A model generated the notes under the pieces. The model had not been told where the DNA came from. It saw only the letters and a list, made by a program, of their open reading frames with translations, and did no database searches. A stretch of DNA of 64,000 nt from Solimicrobium sp043758755 (lineage in GTDB: Bacteria > Pseudomonadota > Gammaproteobacteria > Burkholderiales > Burkholderiaceae_D): NCBI GenBank assembly GCA_043758755.1, contig JAYVMW010000018.1, positions 1 to 64,000 of the forward strand, written 5' to 3'. Below, in pieces: positions 46,229 through 53,585 of the stretch (positions are counted from its first letter, which is position 1; each line of letters starts with the position of its first letter). Made by a program: the position numbers and the translations under genes.

Positions 46229-47485
46229 ATGAATACCAATGCACACTCTGGATCAGGCGCAGGGCCCCTGTCCGGGATCAAGGTTCTGGAGCTGGGAACC
46301 CTGATTGCCGGCCCGTTCTGCGCGCGCATGCTTGGCGAATTCGGCGCTACCGTCATTAAAATCGAAGCACCCGGTGTCGGTGATCCCTTACGCCAGTGGC
46401 GGGTACTCAAAGACAATACGTCTTTGTGGTGGAGTGTGCAGTCACGCAATAAGCAAAGTCTGACGCTGAACATGAAAGATCCGCGTGCCCAGGACATCGC
46501 CAGAAAACTGGCGCTGGATGCCGATGTCATCATCGAAAATTATCGTCCCGGTGTGCTGGAGAAGTGGCAGCTGGGCTATGAGCAGCTGCGTGCCGTCAAC
46601 TCGGCCACGATCATGGTGCGCCTGTCAGGGTATGGGCAGACCGGGCCGATGAGCGGCCTGCCCGGATTTGGCGCAATCGGTGAATCGATGGGGGGACTGC
46701 GTTATGTATCCGGCCATCCGGACCGACCACCCTTGCGGGTCGGCATTTCGATTGGAGATTCACTGGCAGCCCTGCACGGAGTGATCGGGGCCATGATGGC
46801 GCTGCGCCACCGTGATGCAACCGGGGGGCGCTGGAATGGCAAGTCCGGAGCCGAATCGGTTGCCGGTCAGGGGCAGATGGTGGATGTGGCCCTGTATGAA
46901 TCGGTATTTAACATGATGGAGTCGCTCGTGCCGGAATATGACTATGCCGGCGTAGTCCGGGAGCGCACCGGTGGTGCCTTGCCAGGGATAGTGCCATCCA
47001 ATACCTACACCTGCTCAGACAACCAGAATGTGGTCATTGCCGGTAATGGCGATGCCATTTTTATCCGGTTGATGCAGGCCATCGGTCGCACGGATCTGGC
47101 CCACGATCCGCAGCTCGCCAAGAACGATGGCCGGGTCCCGCGCACCGCAGAAATCGATGCAGCCATTCAGGACTGGTGCTCGCGGCATACCATCACTGAA
47201 ACACTGGCGATACTGAAACAAGCCGACGTGCCGGTCGGAAAAATCTATTCGGTTGCCGATATGATGACCGATCCGCAATTTCAGGCCCGCAATATGTTTG
47301 AACAACATTATTTCAAAGACGGCACGCCGGTAAAACTGCCTGCTATCAGTCCCAAGATGTCTTTCACGCCAGGTCAGACCCGCTGGCTTGGACCGGAACT
47401 CGGTGAGCATACCAGTCAGGTGCTGCGCGACTTGGGTTATACCGATGAACAGATTGCCCAATTGCGCGATCAAAACGTTATTTAA
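46229..47485 (+). CDS. CaiB/BaiF family CoA-transferase
   Basis: A 418-residue class III CoA-transferase. The N-terminal block GIKVLELGTLIAGPFCARML is typical, the catalytic Asp is in GQGQMVDVALYESV, and the C-terminal part has ILKQADVPVGKIYSVADM and DPQFQARNMF. Substrates of this family range from oxalate to carnitine and cannot be read here. The start is ATG 46229, one base after the recR stop; the frame extends upstream over recR without support. Unrelated in function to its neighbours. Confidence 0.92.
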   Translation: MNTNAHSGSGAGPLSGIKVLELGTLIAGPFCARMLGEFGATVIKIEAPGVGDPLRQWRVLKDNTSLWWSVQSRNKQSLTLNMKDPRAQDIARKLALDADVIIENYRPGVLEKWQLGYEQLRAVNSATIMVRLSGYGQTGPMSGLPGFGAIGESMGGLRYVSGHPDRPPLRVGISIGDSLAALHGVIGAMMALRHRDATGGRWNGKSGAESVAGQGQMVDVALYESVFNMMESLVPEYDYAGVVRERTGGALPGIVPSNTYTCSDNQNVVIAGNGDAIFIRLMQAIGRTDLAHDPQLAKNDGRVPRTAEIDAAIQDWCSRHTITETLAILKQADVPVGKIYSVADMMTDPQFQARNMFEQHYFKDGTPVKLPAISPKMSFTPGQTRWLGPELGEHTSQVLRDLGYTDEQIAQLRDQNVI

Positions 47486-47498
47486 AGAGAAATTAACT

Positions 47499-48185
47499 AT
47501 GCGTCAAATTGTTTTGGATACGGAAACGACCGGTTTGAATCCGAGAACCGGCGACCGGGTTATTGAAATCGGTTGTGTGGAGCTGTTCAATCGCAAACTG
47601 ACCGGGAACAATTTTCATCAATACATCAACCCGGAGCGCGATTCTGATCCGCGTGCTCTGGAAATTCACGGGTTGACTACGGAATTTTTATCCGACAAGC
47701 CGAAGTTCGCAGAAATCGCAGCCAGTCTTTCCGAATACATACAGGGTGCCGAAGTCATTATCCATAACGCGACGTTTGATATGGGATTTCTGGATGCTGA
47801 ATACGAAAAACTGAAACTGCCCAGTTTTACCAGTCAGGTCGCCAATGTCATCGATACCCTGATCAAGGCCAAAGAAATGCATCCCGGCAAGCGCAATTCG
47901 CTCGATGCCCTGTGCGATCGCTACGGCATCTCCAATGCGCACCGGCAGTTGCATGGCGCGTTACTTGACTCCGAATTGCTGGCCGATGTCTATCTTGCGA
48001 TGTCGCGCGGGCAAAACAGCTTTGTCATTGATGAAGCCCCCAAAGAAATCGTGCATATCGACGCCGGCACTGTCATTACGTCGATTCTGGTCAGAAACGC
48101 CAGTGATCAGGAGCTCGAAGCCCATCAGCAATTGTTGGCCGGATTGGTCAAATCCGGTAAATGTGTATGGAACATGGGCGAGTAA
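47499..48185 (+). CDS. dnaQ: DNA polymerase III epsilon subunit (proofreading exonuclease)
   Basis: A 228-residue 3'-5' exonuclease. Exo I is VLDTETTGLNP (DxE), Exo II is IIHNATFDMGFLD, and Exo III is LHGALLDSELLADVYL with the catalytic His and Asp. It lacks much of the extended tail of some relatives but keeps a C-terminal segment for polymerase contact. The start MRQIVLDTET at 47499 is 14 bases past the CoA-transferase stop. The long flhD leader follows. Confidence 0.95.
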   Translation: MRQIVLDTETTGLNPRTGDRVIEIGCVELFNRKLTGNNFHQYINPERDSDPRALEIHGLTTEFLSDKPKFAEIAASLSEYIQGAEVIIHNATFDMGFLDAEYEKLKLPSFTSQVANVIDTLIKAKEMHPGKRNSLDALCDRYGISNAHRQLHGALLDSELLADVYLAMSRGQNSFVIDEAPKEIVHIDAGTVITSILVRNASDQELEAHQQLLAGLVKSGKCVWNMGE

Positions 48186-48650
48186 TAGCGAAATGGAAAT
48201 TAAATATTTGTTCCAATCAAAAAAAAATAATTAAAGTTGGACCTGGGTATTGCCGTTAAAGGTTGCACAGTCCTACAAAAAAGCTTTTAAAAAAATATTT
48301 TTCAAAAACCCTAAAGTTGGCACGTCGGACTGCCGTTAATAGTGAAAGGCGATAAGTTGGACGCCGTAAATATTTATAACAGTTTGATTTTTAACCGATT
48401 TATTTAGGTGTTGTTAAATATACTAAAGATCTAGAATTCATTTATCCCGCAGTTTGTTTGCTTTAAGAAATTTTGCAAACGTCATTTGTCTTACCGCATG
48501 TAGGAGAATTTCCTATGTGCATACTCGCGTTTTTACCTACCGTAAATACAGCGTGTTGCCTATTCTCAACATTTCTCCCCGGTCTCACAATTGCAACAAC
48601 TGGTCCCGAAGCAACTAATTGCCAGTCGTTAATTTTCTTGGAGAAATACA
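48186..48650 (+). promoter_or_regulatory. flhDC control region with two sigma28-like elements
   Basis: A 465-base A+T-rich leader. Two elements of the form TAAAGTTG-N12-GCCGTTAA occur at 48232-48259 and 48312-48339, 80 bases apart. They resemble the FliA (sigma28) consensus TAAAGTTT-N11-GCCGATAA but with one extra spacer base. A degenerate third piece (TAAGTTG and GCCGTAA) is at 48353-48369. A 54-codon frame at 48514-48676 with an AGGAG before it overlaps flhD and is not called as a gene. Confidence 0.55.
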
Positions 48651-48968
48651 ATGACACCGAACGATATGATGGCTGAAATTCGCGATTCCAACCTGAGCTA
48701 CCTCATGCTGGCTCAACAAATGATTCGTTCAGACAAGGCTACCGCAATTTTCCGTCTGGGCATTGGCAAAGAAATTGCCGATCTGATTGAAGGTCTTAAT
48801 AATGCGCAGATCTTGAAACTGGCAGGCTCCAACATGATGCTGGCACGCTTCAGATTTGAAGACAGCTCCATACTGTGCATGCTGACCAACTACAACAAGG
48901 ACCGCGCTCTGGCGCAATCCCATGCTGCCATATTAATGGCTGGACAGGCCGTTGAAGAAATTCATTAA
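48651..48968 (+). CDS. flhD: Flagellar master regulator FlhD
   Basis: A 105-residue subunit of the FlhD4C2 activator of flagellar class II genes. The sequence matches the family through IRDSNLSYLMLAQQMIRSDK, AIFRLGIGKEIADLI and ILKLAGSNMMLARFRF. The ATG at 48651 follows TTGGAG. flhC follows 55 bases later. Its leader is long and carries sigma28-like elements. Confidence 0.97.
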   Translation: MTPNDMMAEIRDSNLSYLMLAQQMIRSDKATAIFRLGIGKEIADLIEGLNNAQILKLAGSNMMLARFRFEDSSILCMLTNYNKDRALAQSHAAILMAGQAVEEIH

Positions 48969-49023
48969 TAGCGGTTTTGATTCACTATCGATTGTAATAA
49001 TCATTCAGTAATGGGAGCAGGTC

Positions 49024-49584
49024 ATGGGTAAGAAAAGCGTCGTCACCGAAGCACATGAAATTCAATTGGCCATTGAACTGGTCAACCTGGGTGCCCGTTT
49101 GCAACTGCTGGAATCTGAAACTTCGTTATCGAGAGAAAGACTGCTCAAGCTCTATAAAGAGTTGAAAGGTGTTTCACCTCCGAAGGGAATGCTGCCTTTT
49201 TCCACTGACTGGTTTTTAACCTGGCAACCGAATATTCATGCCTCTCTGTTCATGAATATCCATAAGTACCTGGTGGAGCATGCCGAAGTCAAAGGCATTG
49301 AGGCGACCGTTAAAGCCTACAAGCTCTATCTGGAACAAATTCCTGCAAATAATCAGAATCAGGAACACGTGTTGTCATTGACAAGAGCCTGGACTCTAGT
49401 AAGATTCTTTGAAAGCAAGATGTTGTCGCTCGCGCAATGTTGCAAATGTGGCGGCCATTTTGTTTCTTATAAATACGATCTGCATAAAAATTACGCCTGC
49501 GGGTTGTGTCACATGCCTTCGCGGGCCGGTAAACTCAAAAAAACCCGGGAAGTCGAAAAACTGAATGATGAAATGGTAGCGTAG
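49024..49584 (+). CDS. flhC: Flagellar master regulator FlhC
   Basis: The DNA- and zinc-binding partner of FlhD, 186 residues. The family parts are LAIELVNLGARLQLLESETS, LLKLYKELKGVSPPKGMLPF and TDWFLTWQPNIHASLFMNIH. The four zinc cysteines lie in CCKCGG and YACGLC. Its stop codon is two bases before a long palindromic element, so transcription of downstream motAB may pass through that hairpin. Confidence 0.97.
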   Translation: MGKKSVVTEAHEIQLAIELVNLGARLQLLESETSLSRERLLKLYKELKGVSPPKGMLPFSTDWFLTWQPNIHASLFMNIHKYLVEHAEVKGIEATVKAYKLYLEQIPANNQNQEHVLSLTRAWTLVRFFESKMLSLAQCCKCGGHFVSYKYDLHKNYACGLCHMPSRAGKLKKTREVEKLNDEMVA

Positions 49585-49586
49585 GG

Positions 49587-49753
49587 CTAGGAGTCTGCGC
49601 GGCAGAAGCGAGTCGGCTGCAAAATCGCCTGAGCGGTCCATATTTCGGCTATTTTTGAGTCAATACACTAGGTATTGACGTAAAAAATAGCCAAAATCTG
49701 TCCTCGCTCAGCCAATTTTTCGCTTCGACTCCTTCTGCCGCGCAGACTCCTAG
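49587..49753. repeat. 167-bp palindromic element, MITE-like
   Basis: A single long imperfect palindrome. Its outer 21 bp match perfectly (inner part GAGTCTGCGCGGCAGAA at the left end, its complement at the right). The middle repeats GGCTATTTTT with AAAAATAGCC, and the centre is GTCAATAC-ACTAG-GTATTGAC. Both ends carry CTAG, which could be a target-site duplication. There is no open frame. It may be a non-autonomous transposable element or a large intergenic hairpin that also ends transcription from flhDC. Confidence 0.75.
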
Positions 49754-49779
49754 GCGCGCCAGAAAATTGAGGATGCACT

Positions 49780-50577
49780 TTGGCATTGATCAAAACAAAC
49801 TGGTTGCGAATTTCCAAACCCACTTCACCAGCTGTTGTCGCATTACTGATTCAATGTGTGTCGTTATTTTTTCTGCTTCTGTTTCTGACCATTGCCTGGC
49901 AGGCTTTCCAACTCAAACTCAACCTGATTCAGGTGCTGGTGTCCCAGGCGGTACTTACTCTGCTGCTCACGCGTAGGTTTGGACTGGCCTGGTGGTGGTG
50001 CGTTATCCAGCCGTTGTTCCCGTTTGCCGTGGTTTCGATGCTGGCCCTTCCTCTTCCGCCGTGGCTGTATCTGGCGCTGTTCTTGATCCTTCTGGTAATT
50101 TACTGGTCTGCGTATCAGACTCAGGTCCCGTATTTCCCATCGACTGAAAATGCCTGGCAGGCACTGGAACAGGTTCTGCCACAGGATAGACCTTTTACCA
50201 TGGTCGATATTGGAAGCGGTCTGGGTGGTCTGGTGCTGTATTTGAGCAAAAAATATCCTCAAAGTAGATTCACCGGTGTGGAAATAGCCCCGTTACCCTG
50301 GCTGGTGAGTTATTTGCGACCCAAGACGGGCGCCGGAAATGTCCAGTTTTTGCGCAGCAATTATGAAACCCTGAATTTCGCGGACTTCGATGTCGTGTTT
50401 GCCTACCTGTCTCCGGCCGCCATGTCGGCGCTCTGGATCAAGGCCAAAAGTGAAATGCGACCCGGTTCTTTGTTGGTCAGTTATGAGTTTCCTATCATTG
50501 GTGTTGAAGAACACTTGTCAATCTATCCAGAAAACACGTCCTCTCAGGCCCGCAAACTGTACATCTGGTATCTCTAA
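49780..50577 (+). CDS. Membrane-anchored SAM-dependent methyltransferase
   Basis: A 265-residue protein. The first 115 residues hold three or four hydrophobic segments (ALLIQCVSLFFLLLFLTIAW and LYLALFLILLVIYWSAY). The rest is a class I methyltransferase with MVDIGSGLGGLVLYLSKKYP and the acidic FTGVEIAPLP. The start is TTG 49780, seven bases after GAGG. It sits between flhC and motA. The substrate is unknown; a flagellar or cell-envelope target is possible but not shown. Confidence 0.82.
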   Translation: MALIKTNWLRISKPTSPAVVALLIQCVSLFFLLLFLTIAWQAFQLKLNLIQVLVSQAVLTLLLTRRFGLAWWWCVIQPLFPFAVVSMLALPLPPWLYLALFLILLVIYWSAYQTQVPYFPSTENAWQALEQVLPQDRPFTMVDIGSGLGGLVLYLSKKYPQSRFTGVEIAPLPWLVSYLRPKTGAGNVQFLRSNYETLNFADFDVVFAYLSPAAMSALWIKAKSEMRPGSLLVSYEFPIIGVEEHLSIYPENTSSQARKLYIWYL

Positions 50578-50667
50578 TAAGAATTTCTAAATTTTTTCAT
50601 GGAAACTAAGCGTTTTTTAGACTAACTTGGGTTGGTGATATAGAACCTTTTTTAAGGGAGCCCGCTC

Positions 50668-51528
50668 GTGTTCGTAATCATTGGATATGTAATTGTTGTC
50701 GGATCGGTGTTTGGCGGTTTCGCCATGGCCGGTGGGCACTTGGCCGCTTTGTTCCAGCCGCTGGAGTTGCTGATGATCGGCGGTGCGGCGGCGGGTGCTT
50801 CCTTGGTAGGAAATAATGCTAAAACATTAAAAGCATCAATCAAGGCTTTACCTGGTGTTCTGAAGGGATCCAAATACAACAAGGCAATGTATATGGAACT
50901 CATGACGATGATGTTCGATGTATTGAGCAAGGTGCGCAAGGAAGGGCTGATGTCGATTGAGGGCGATGTTGAAAACCCCGACAGCAGTCCACTGTTCAGT
51001 AAATATGAACTGGTGGTGCACGATCATCATCTGATGGAATTTATCTGTGACTATTTAAGGCTGATGGTGTCCGGGAACATGGATGCGTTCCAGATCGAAA
51101 ACCTGATGGACAATGAAATTGAAACCCACCATGTTGAAGCGCATGCCCCGGTCCATTTTGTCGCCAAACTCGGTGACGGTCTGCCGGCCTTCGGTATTGT
51201 CGCTGCGGTCATGGGGGTGGTGCACACCATGGAATCGGTCGGTATTCCGCCCGCCGAACTGGGCGAGTTGATTGCACATGCGCTGGTGGGAACTTTTCTG
51301 GGTATTTTGCTGGCCTATGGCTTCGTCGGTCCGCTGTCCGGCCTGCTCGAGCAGCAGGTGGAAGAATCATCCAAAACATTCCAGTGCGTCAAAGTGACAT
51401 TACTGGCCAGTCTGAATGGTTTTGCGCCGGCCCTGGCGGTGGAATTCGGCCGAAAGGTACTGTATTCAACGGAACGTCCGACTTTCGTAGAGCTGGAAGA
51501 TCATATTAAATCCAGCAAATCTAAATAA
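50668..51528 (+). CDS. motA: Flagellar stator protein MotA
   Basis: The proton-channel subunit of the flagellar motor, 286 residues with four membrane helices. Conserved parts are VIVVGSVFGGFAMAGGHLAA, FSKYELVVHDHHLMEFICDY, DNEIETHHVEAHAPVHFVAK, the Pro-containing GDGLPAFGIVAAVMGVVHTM and GTFLGILLAYGFVGPLSGLL. It starts at GTG 50668 with GGGAG upstream, matching the family N-terminus MFVIIGY. motB follows 33 bases later. Confidence 0.97.
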   Translation: MFVIIGYVIVVGSVFGGFAMAGGHLAALFQPLELLMIGGAAAGASLVGNNAKTLKASIKALPGVLKGSKYNKAMYMELMTMMFDVLSKVRKEGLMSIEGDVENPDSSPLFSKYELVVHDHHLMEFICDYLRLMVSGNMDAFQIENLMDNEIETHHVEAHAPVHFVAKLGDGLPAFGIVAAVMGVVHTMESVGIPPAELGELIAHALVGTFLGILLAYGFVGPLSGLLEQQVEESSKTFQCVKVTLLASLNGFAPALAVEFGRKVLYSTERPTFVELEDHIKSSKSK

Positions 51529-51561
51529 GCGCAATGAGTAAAACAGGGACAGGTGATATGA

Positions 51562-52512
51562 ATGGCTAATGAAGAACTCCGGCCAATTATAGTCAAGCGC
51601 ATTAAGAAAGTTGCCGGTGGTGCGCATGGCGGTGCGTGGAAAATTGCCTATGCCGACTTTGTGACGGCGATGATGGCATTCTTCCTCTTGATGTGGCTGC
51701 TGGGTTCCACTACCAAGGGAACCTTGCAGGGAATTGCAGAATATTTTCAGACTCCGCTGAAGGTTGCCATGGCTGGCGGTGAAGGTGCCGGCGACAGTTC
51801 CAGCATTGTTAAAGGCGGCGGCAGGGATCTGTCTTCGTCGGAAGGTCAGACCAAAAAAAGCGACGCACTAAAAAACAAGAAAAGTTTCAGTCTGAAAGAT
51901 GCGCAGGCAGCGCTGGCCCTGGCTGATGCCGCCCATTTGAAACAGTTGAAAGCAAAGATAGAAGCGGTCATCGACGCCAATCCAACCCTGAAGCAGTACA
52001 AGAAGCAATTGGTGCTGGACATGACTACGGATGGATTGCGTATTCAGATCGTGGATGATCAGAACCGGCCGATGTTCGCGTCGGCCAAGGCCGATCTGGA
52101 ACCGTATACAAAGGTCCTGCTTGACGAAATCGGTGTGGCACTCAATGAAGTACCCAACAAGATCAGCATTTCAGGGCACACCGATGCCACGCCCTATTCG
52201 AGTGGCGGACGCGGTTACAGCAACTGGGAACTGTCTGCCGATCGTGCCAATGCCACGCGCCGCGAGCTGATTTTGGCCGGGATGGATGAGACCAAAATGC
52301 TGCGTGTCGTCGGTCTGTCCTCGTCGGTGCTGTTTAACAAGGACAATCCGGTGGATCCGATCAACCGGCGCATCAGCATTATTGTGATGAACAAGCGGGC
52401 GGAATTGGCGGCGACGCAGGATGGTGGCTATATCGATGTAGACAAACCCGAAGATGGCGCAGATGCAAATGCGGGAGAACCGAAGCCTGAAAGCGAGCCG
52501 GGCAGCAAGTGA
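51562..52512 (+). CDS. motB: Flagellar stator protein MotB
   Basis: The peptidoglycan-anchoring stator subunit, 316 residues. One membrane helix carries the proton-binding Asp in YADFVTAMMAFFLLMWLLGS. The periplasmic part is an OmpA-type domain with ISGHTDATPYSSGGRGYSNW and LSADRANATRREL. It ends in an acidic Pro/Glu tail (about 35 residues). The ATG at 51562 is the second of two close ATGs and gives the conserved MANEELRPIIVKR. Confidence 0.97.
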   Translation: MANEELRPIIVKRIKKVAGGAHGGAWKIAYADFVTAMMAFFLLMWLLGSTTKGTLQGIAEYFQTPLKVAMAGGEGAGDSSSIVKGGGRDLSSSEGQTKKSDALKNKKSFSLKDAQAALALADAAHLKQLKAKIEAVIDANPTLKQYKKQLVLDMTTDGLRIQIVDDQNRPMFASAKADLEPYTKVLLDEIGVALNEVPNKISISGHTDATPYSSGGRGYSNWELSADRANATRRELILAGMDETKMLRVVGLSSSVLFNKDNPVDPINRRISIIVMNKRAELAATQDGGYIDVDKPEDGADANAGEPKPESEPGSK

Positions 52513-52543
52513 GCAAGTTGATGATGGCGATAACAGGTAAATC

Positions 52544-53092
52544 ATGACAACTAAAAAAATGTTAGGTTCTCAGGTAAAGCGCTTGCTGTCAGGCGTGTCA
52601 GACCATGGCCGGCAACATTTGCTGGAAGTGGAAACTGATCTGGTTCAGACCGCATTTTTGCTCGGTGAAGCCGTCGAAAAACTGGGCAGCAGCTTTTTTG
52701 CATTGCATAACGCGGTCAGCGCCCAGCAGCACGAAGTCGATATCCTGTTATCAGAGCTCAATGAGGGTGATCCGAAACTGCAACGACTGCGCGTACTGCG
52801 CGATGAAATTGCCCAGCATACCAATGAGGCTGTCACCGGTTTGCAGTTTCAGGATCTGACCAGTCAGTTATTGGCCAGAACGGTGCAGCGCATTATCGGC
52901 TTGCGTAATGTACTCAGTGAATTGGCGGTAGAAGGAAATGATTTGCCGATTGGAGGTCAGGAAGATGAAATTGTTACCATGCTCAACGATATCAATAAAA
53001 ACCTGGATAGCCAAAGTTCCGGGTTAAGGGACCTGTTGCGCAAGGCGGTGCATCAAAAAGATATGGATAGCGGTGATATTGAAATGTTTTAG
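52544..53092 (+). CDS. CheZ-like protein (phosphatase-helix paralogue)
   Basis: A 182-residue all-helical protein. Residues 102-108 read FQDLTSQ, which matches the CheZ catalytic stretch (D and Q of D-L-T-x-Q, here D104 and Q108). It lacks the C-terminal CheY-binding helix of true CheZ and ends DSGDIEMF. A full CheZ is encoded at 59354. It sits between motB and a CheY-like gene, so it may dephosphorylate CheY1 or a related receiver. Confidence 0.75.
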   Translation: MTTKKMLGSQVKRLLSGVSDHGRQHLLEVETDLVQTAFLLGEAVEKLGSSFFALHNAVSAQQHEVDILLSELNEGDPKLQRLRVLRDEIAQHTNEAVTGLQFQDLTSQLLARTVQRIIGLRNVLSELAVEGNDLPIGGQEDEIVTMLNDINKNLDSQSSGLRDLLRKAVHQKDMDSGDIEMF

Positions 53093-53136
53093 CAGTTAAC
53101 TGGGTGTGAAAACCTGTAAACAAGAATGTTGGAGTC

Positions 53137-53505
53137 ATGATGGAAAAAACGATATTGGCAGTAGATGATTCGGGGTCGCTCAGGCAGATGTTGTCGTTCA
53201 GTCTGAAGGCCGCCGGTTATCAGGTGATTGAAGCCGTGGATGGCCAGGACGGTCTGGACAAGGCACGTGCACAGGTGGTTGATCTGGTACTGACCGACCA
53301 GAATATGCCGCGCATGGACGGGCTGTCGCTGATCAAGGCGTTGCGCGCCATGCCCAGCTATCAGAAGGTGCCGATTCTGATGCTCACGACCGAATCTGGT
53401 GATGAAATGAAATCCAGAGGACGGGCGGCTGGTGCCAATGGCTGGCTGGTCAAGCCGTTTGATCCGCAAAAGCTCACCGAAGTTGTGAAAAAGGTGATCG
53501 GTTAA
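53137..53505 (+). CDS. cheY: CheY-like response regulator (first)
   Basis: A 122-residue single receiver domain: acidic pair VDDSGS, phospho-Asp in LVLTDQNMPRMDG, Thr in LMLTTES and Lys in WLVKPFDP. It differs from the second CheY (58947) and resembles the CheY type that precedes cheA in several betaproteobacteria. It lies between the CheZ-like and cheA genes and should receive phosphate from CheA. Confidence 0.95.
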   Translation: MMEKTILAVDDSGSLRQMLSFSLKAAGYQVIEAVDGQDGLDKARAQVVDLVLTDQNMPRMDGLSLIKALRAMPSYQKVPILMLTTESGDEMKSRGRAAGANGWLVKPFDPQKLTEVVKKVIG

Positions 53506-53585
53506 TTGAAGTTGCGCCGACAGGTCAATCCAGGCGACGCGAACAACAGGTAACCCGGGAATAACGTCAATCAGGGAGCGGGGTA

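Noticed and set aside
48353..48369. Third sigma28-like element in the flhD leader
   Set aside because: TAAGTTG and GCCGTAA are only 2 bases apart, far too close for a promoter.
48514..48676. 54-codon frame with an AGGAG before it, overlapping flhD
   Set aside because: It ends inside flhD in another frame, shows no known domain and has Cys-rich random-looking composition. A leader peptide cannot be excluded but is not supported.
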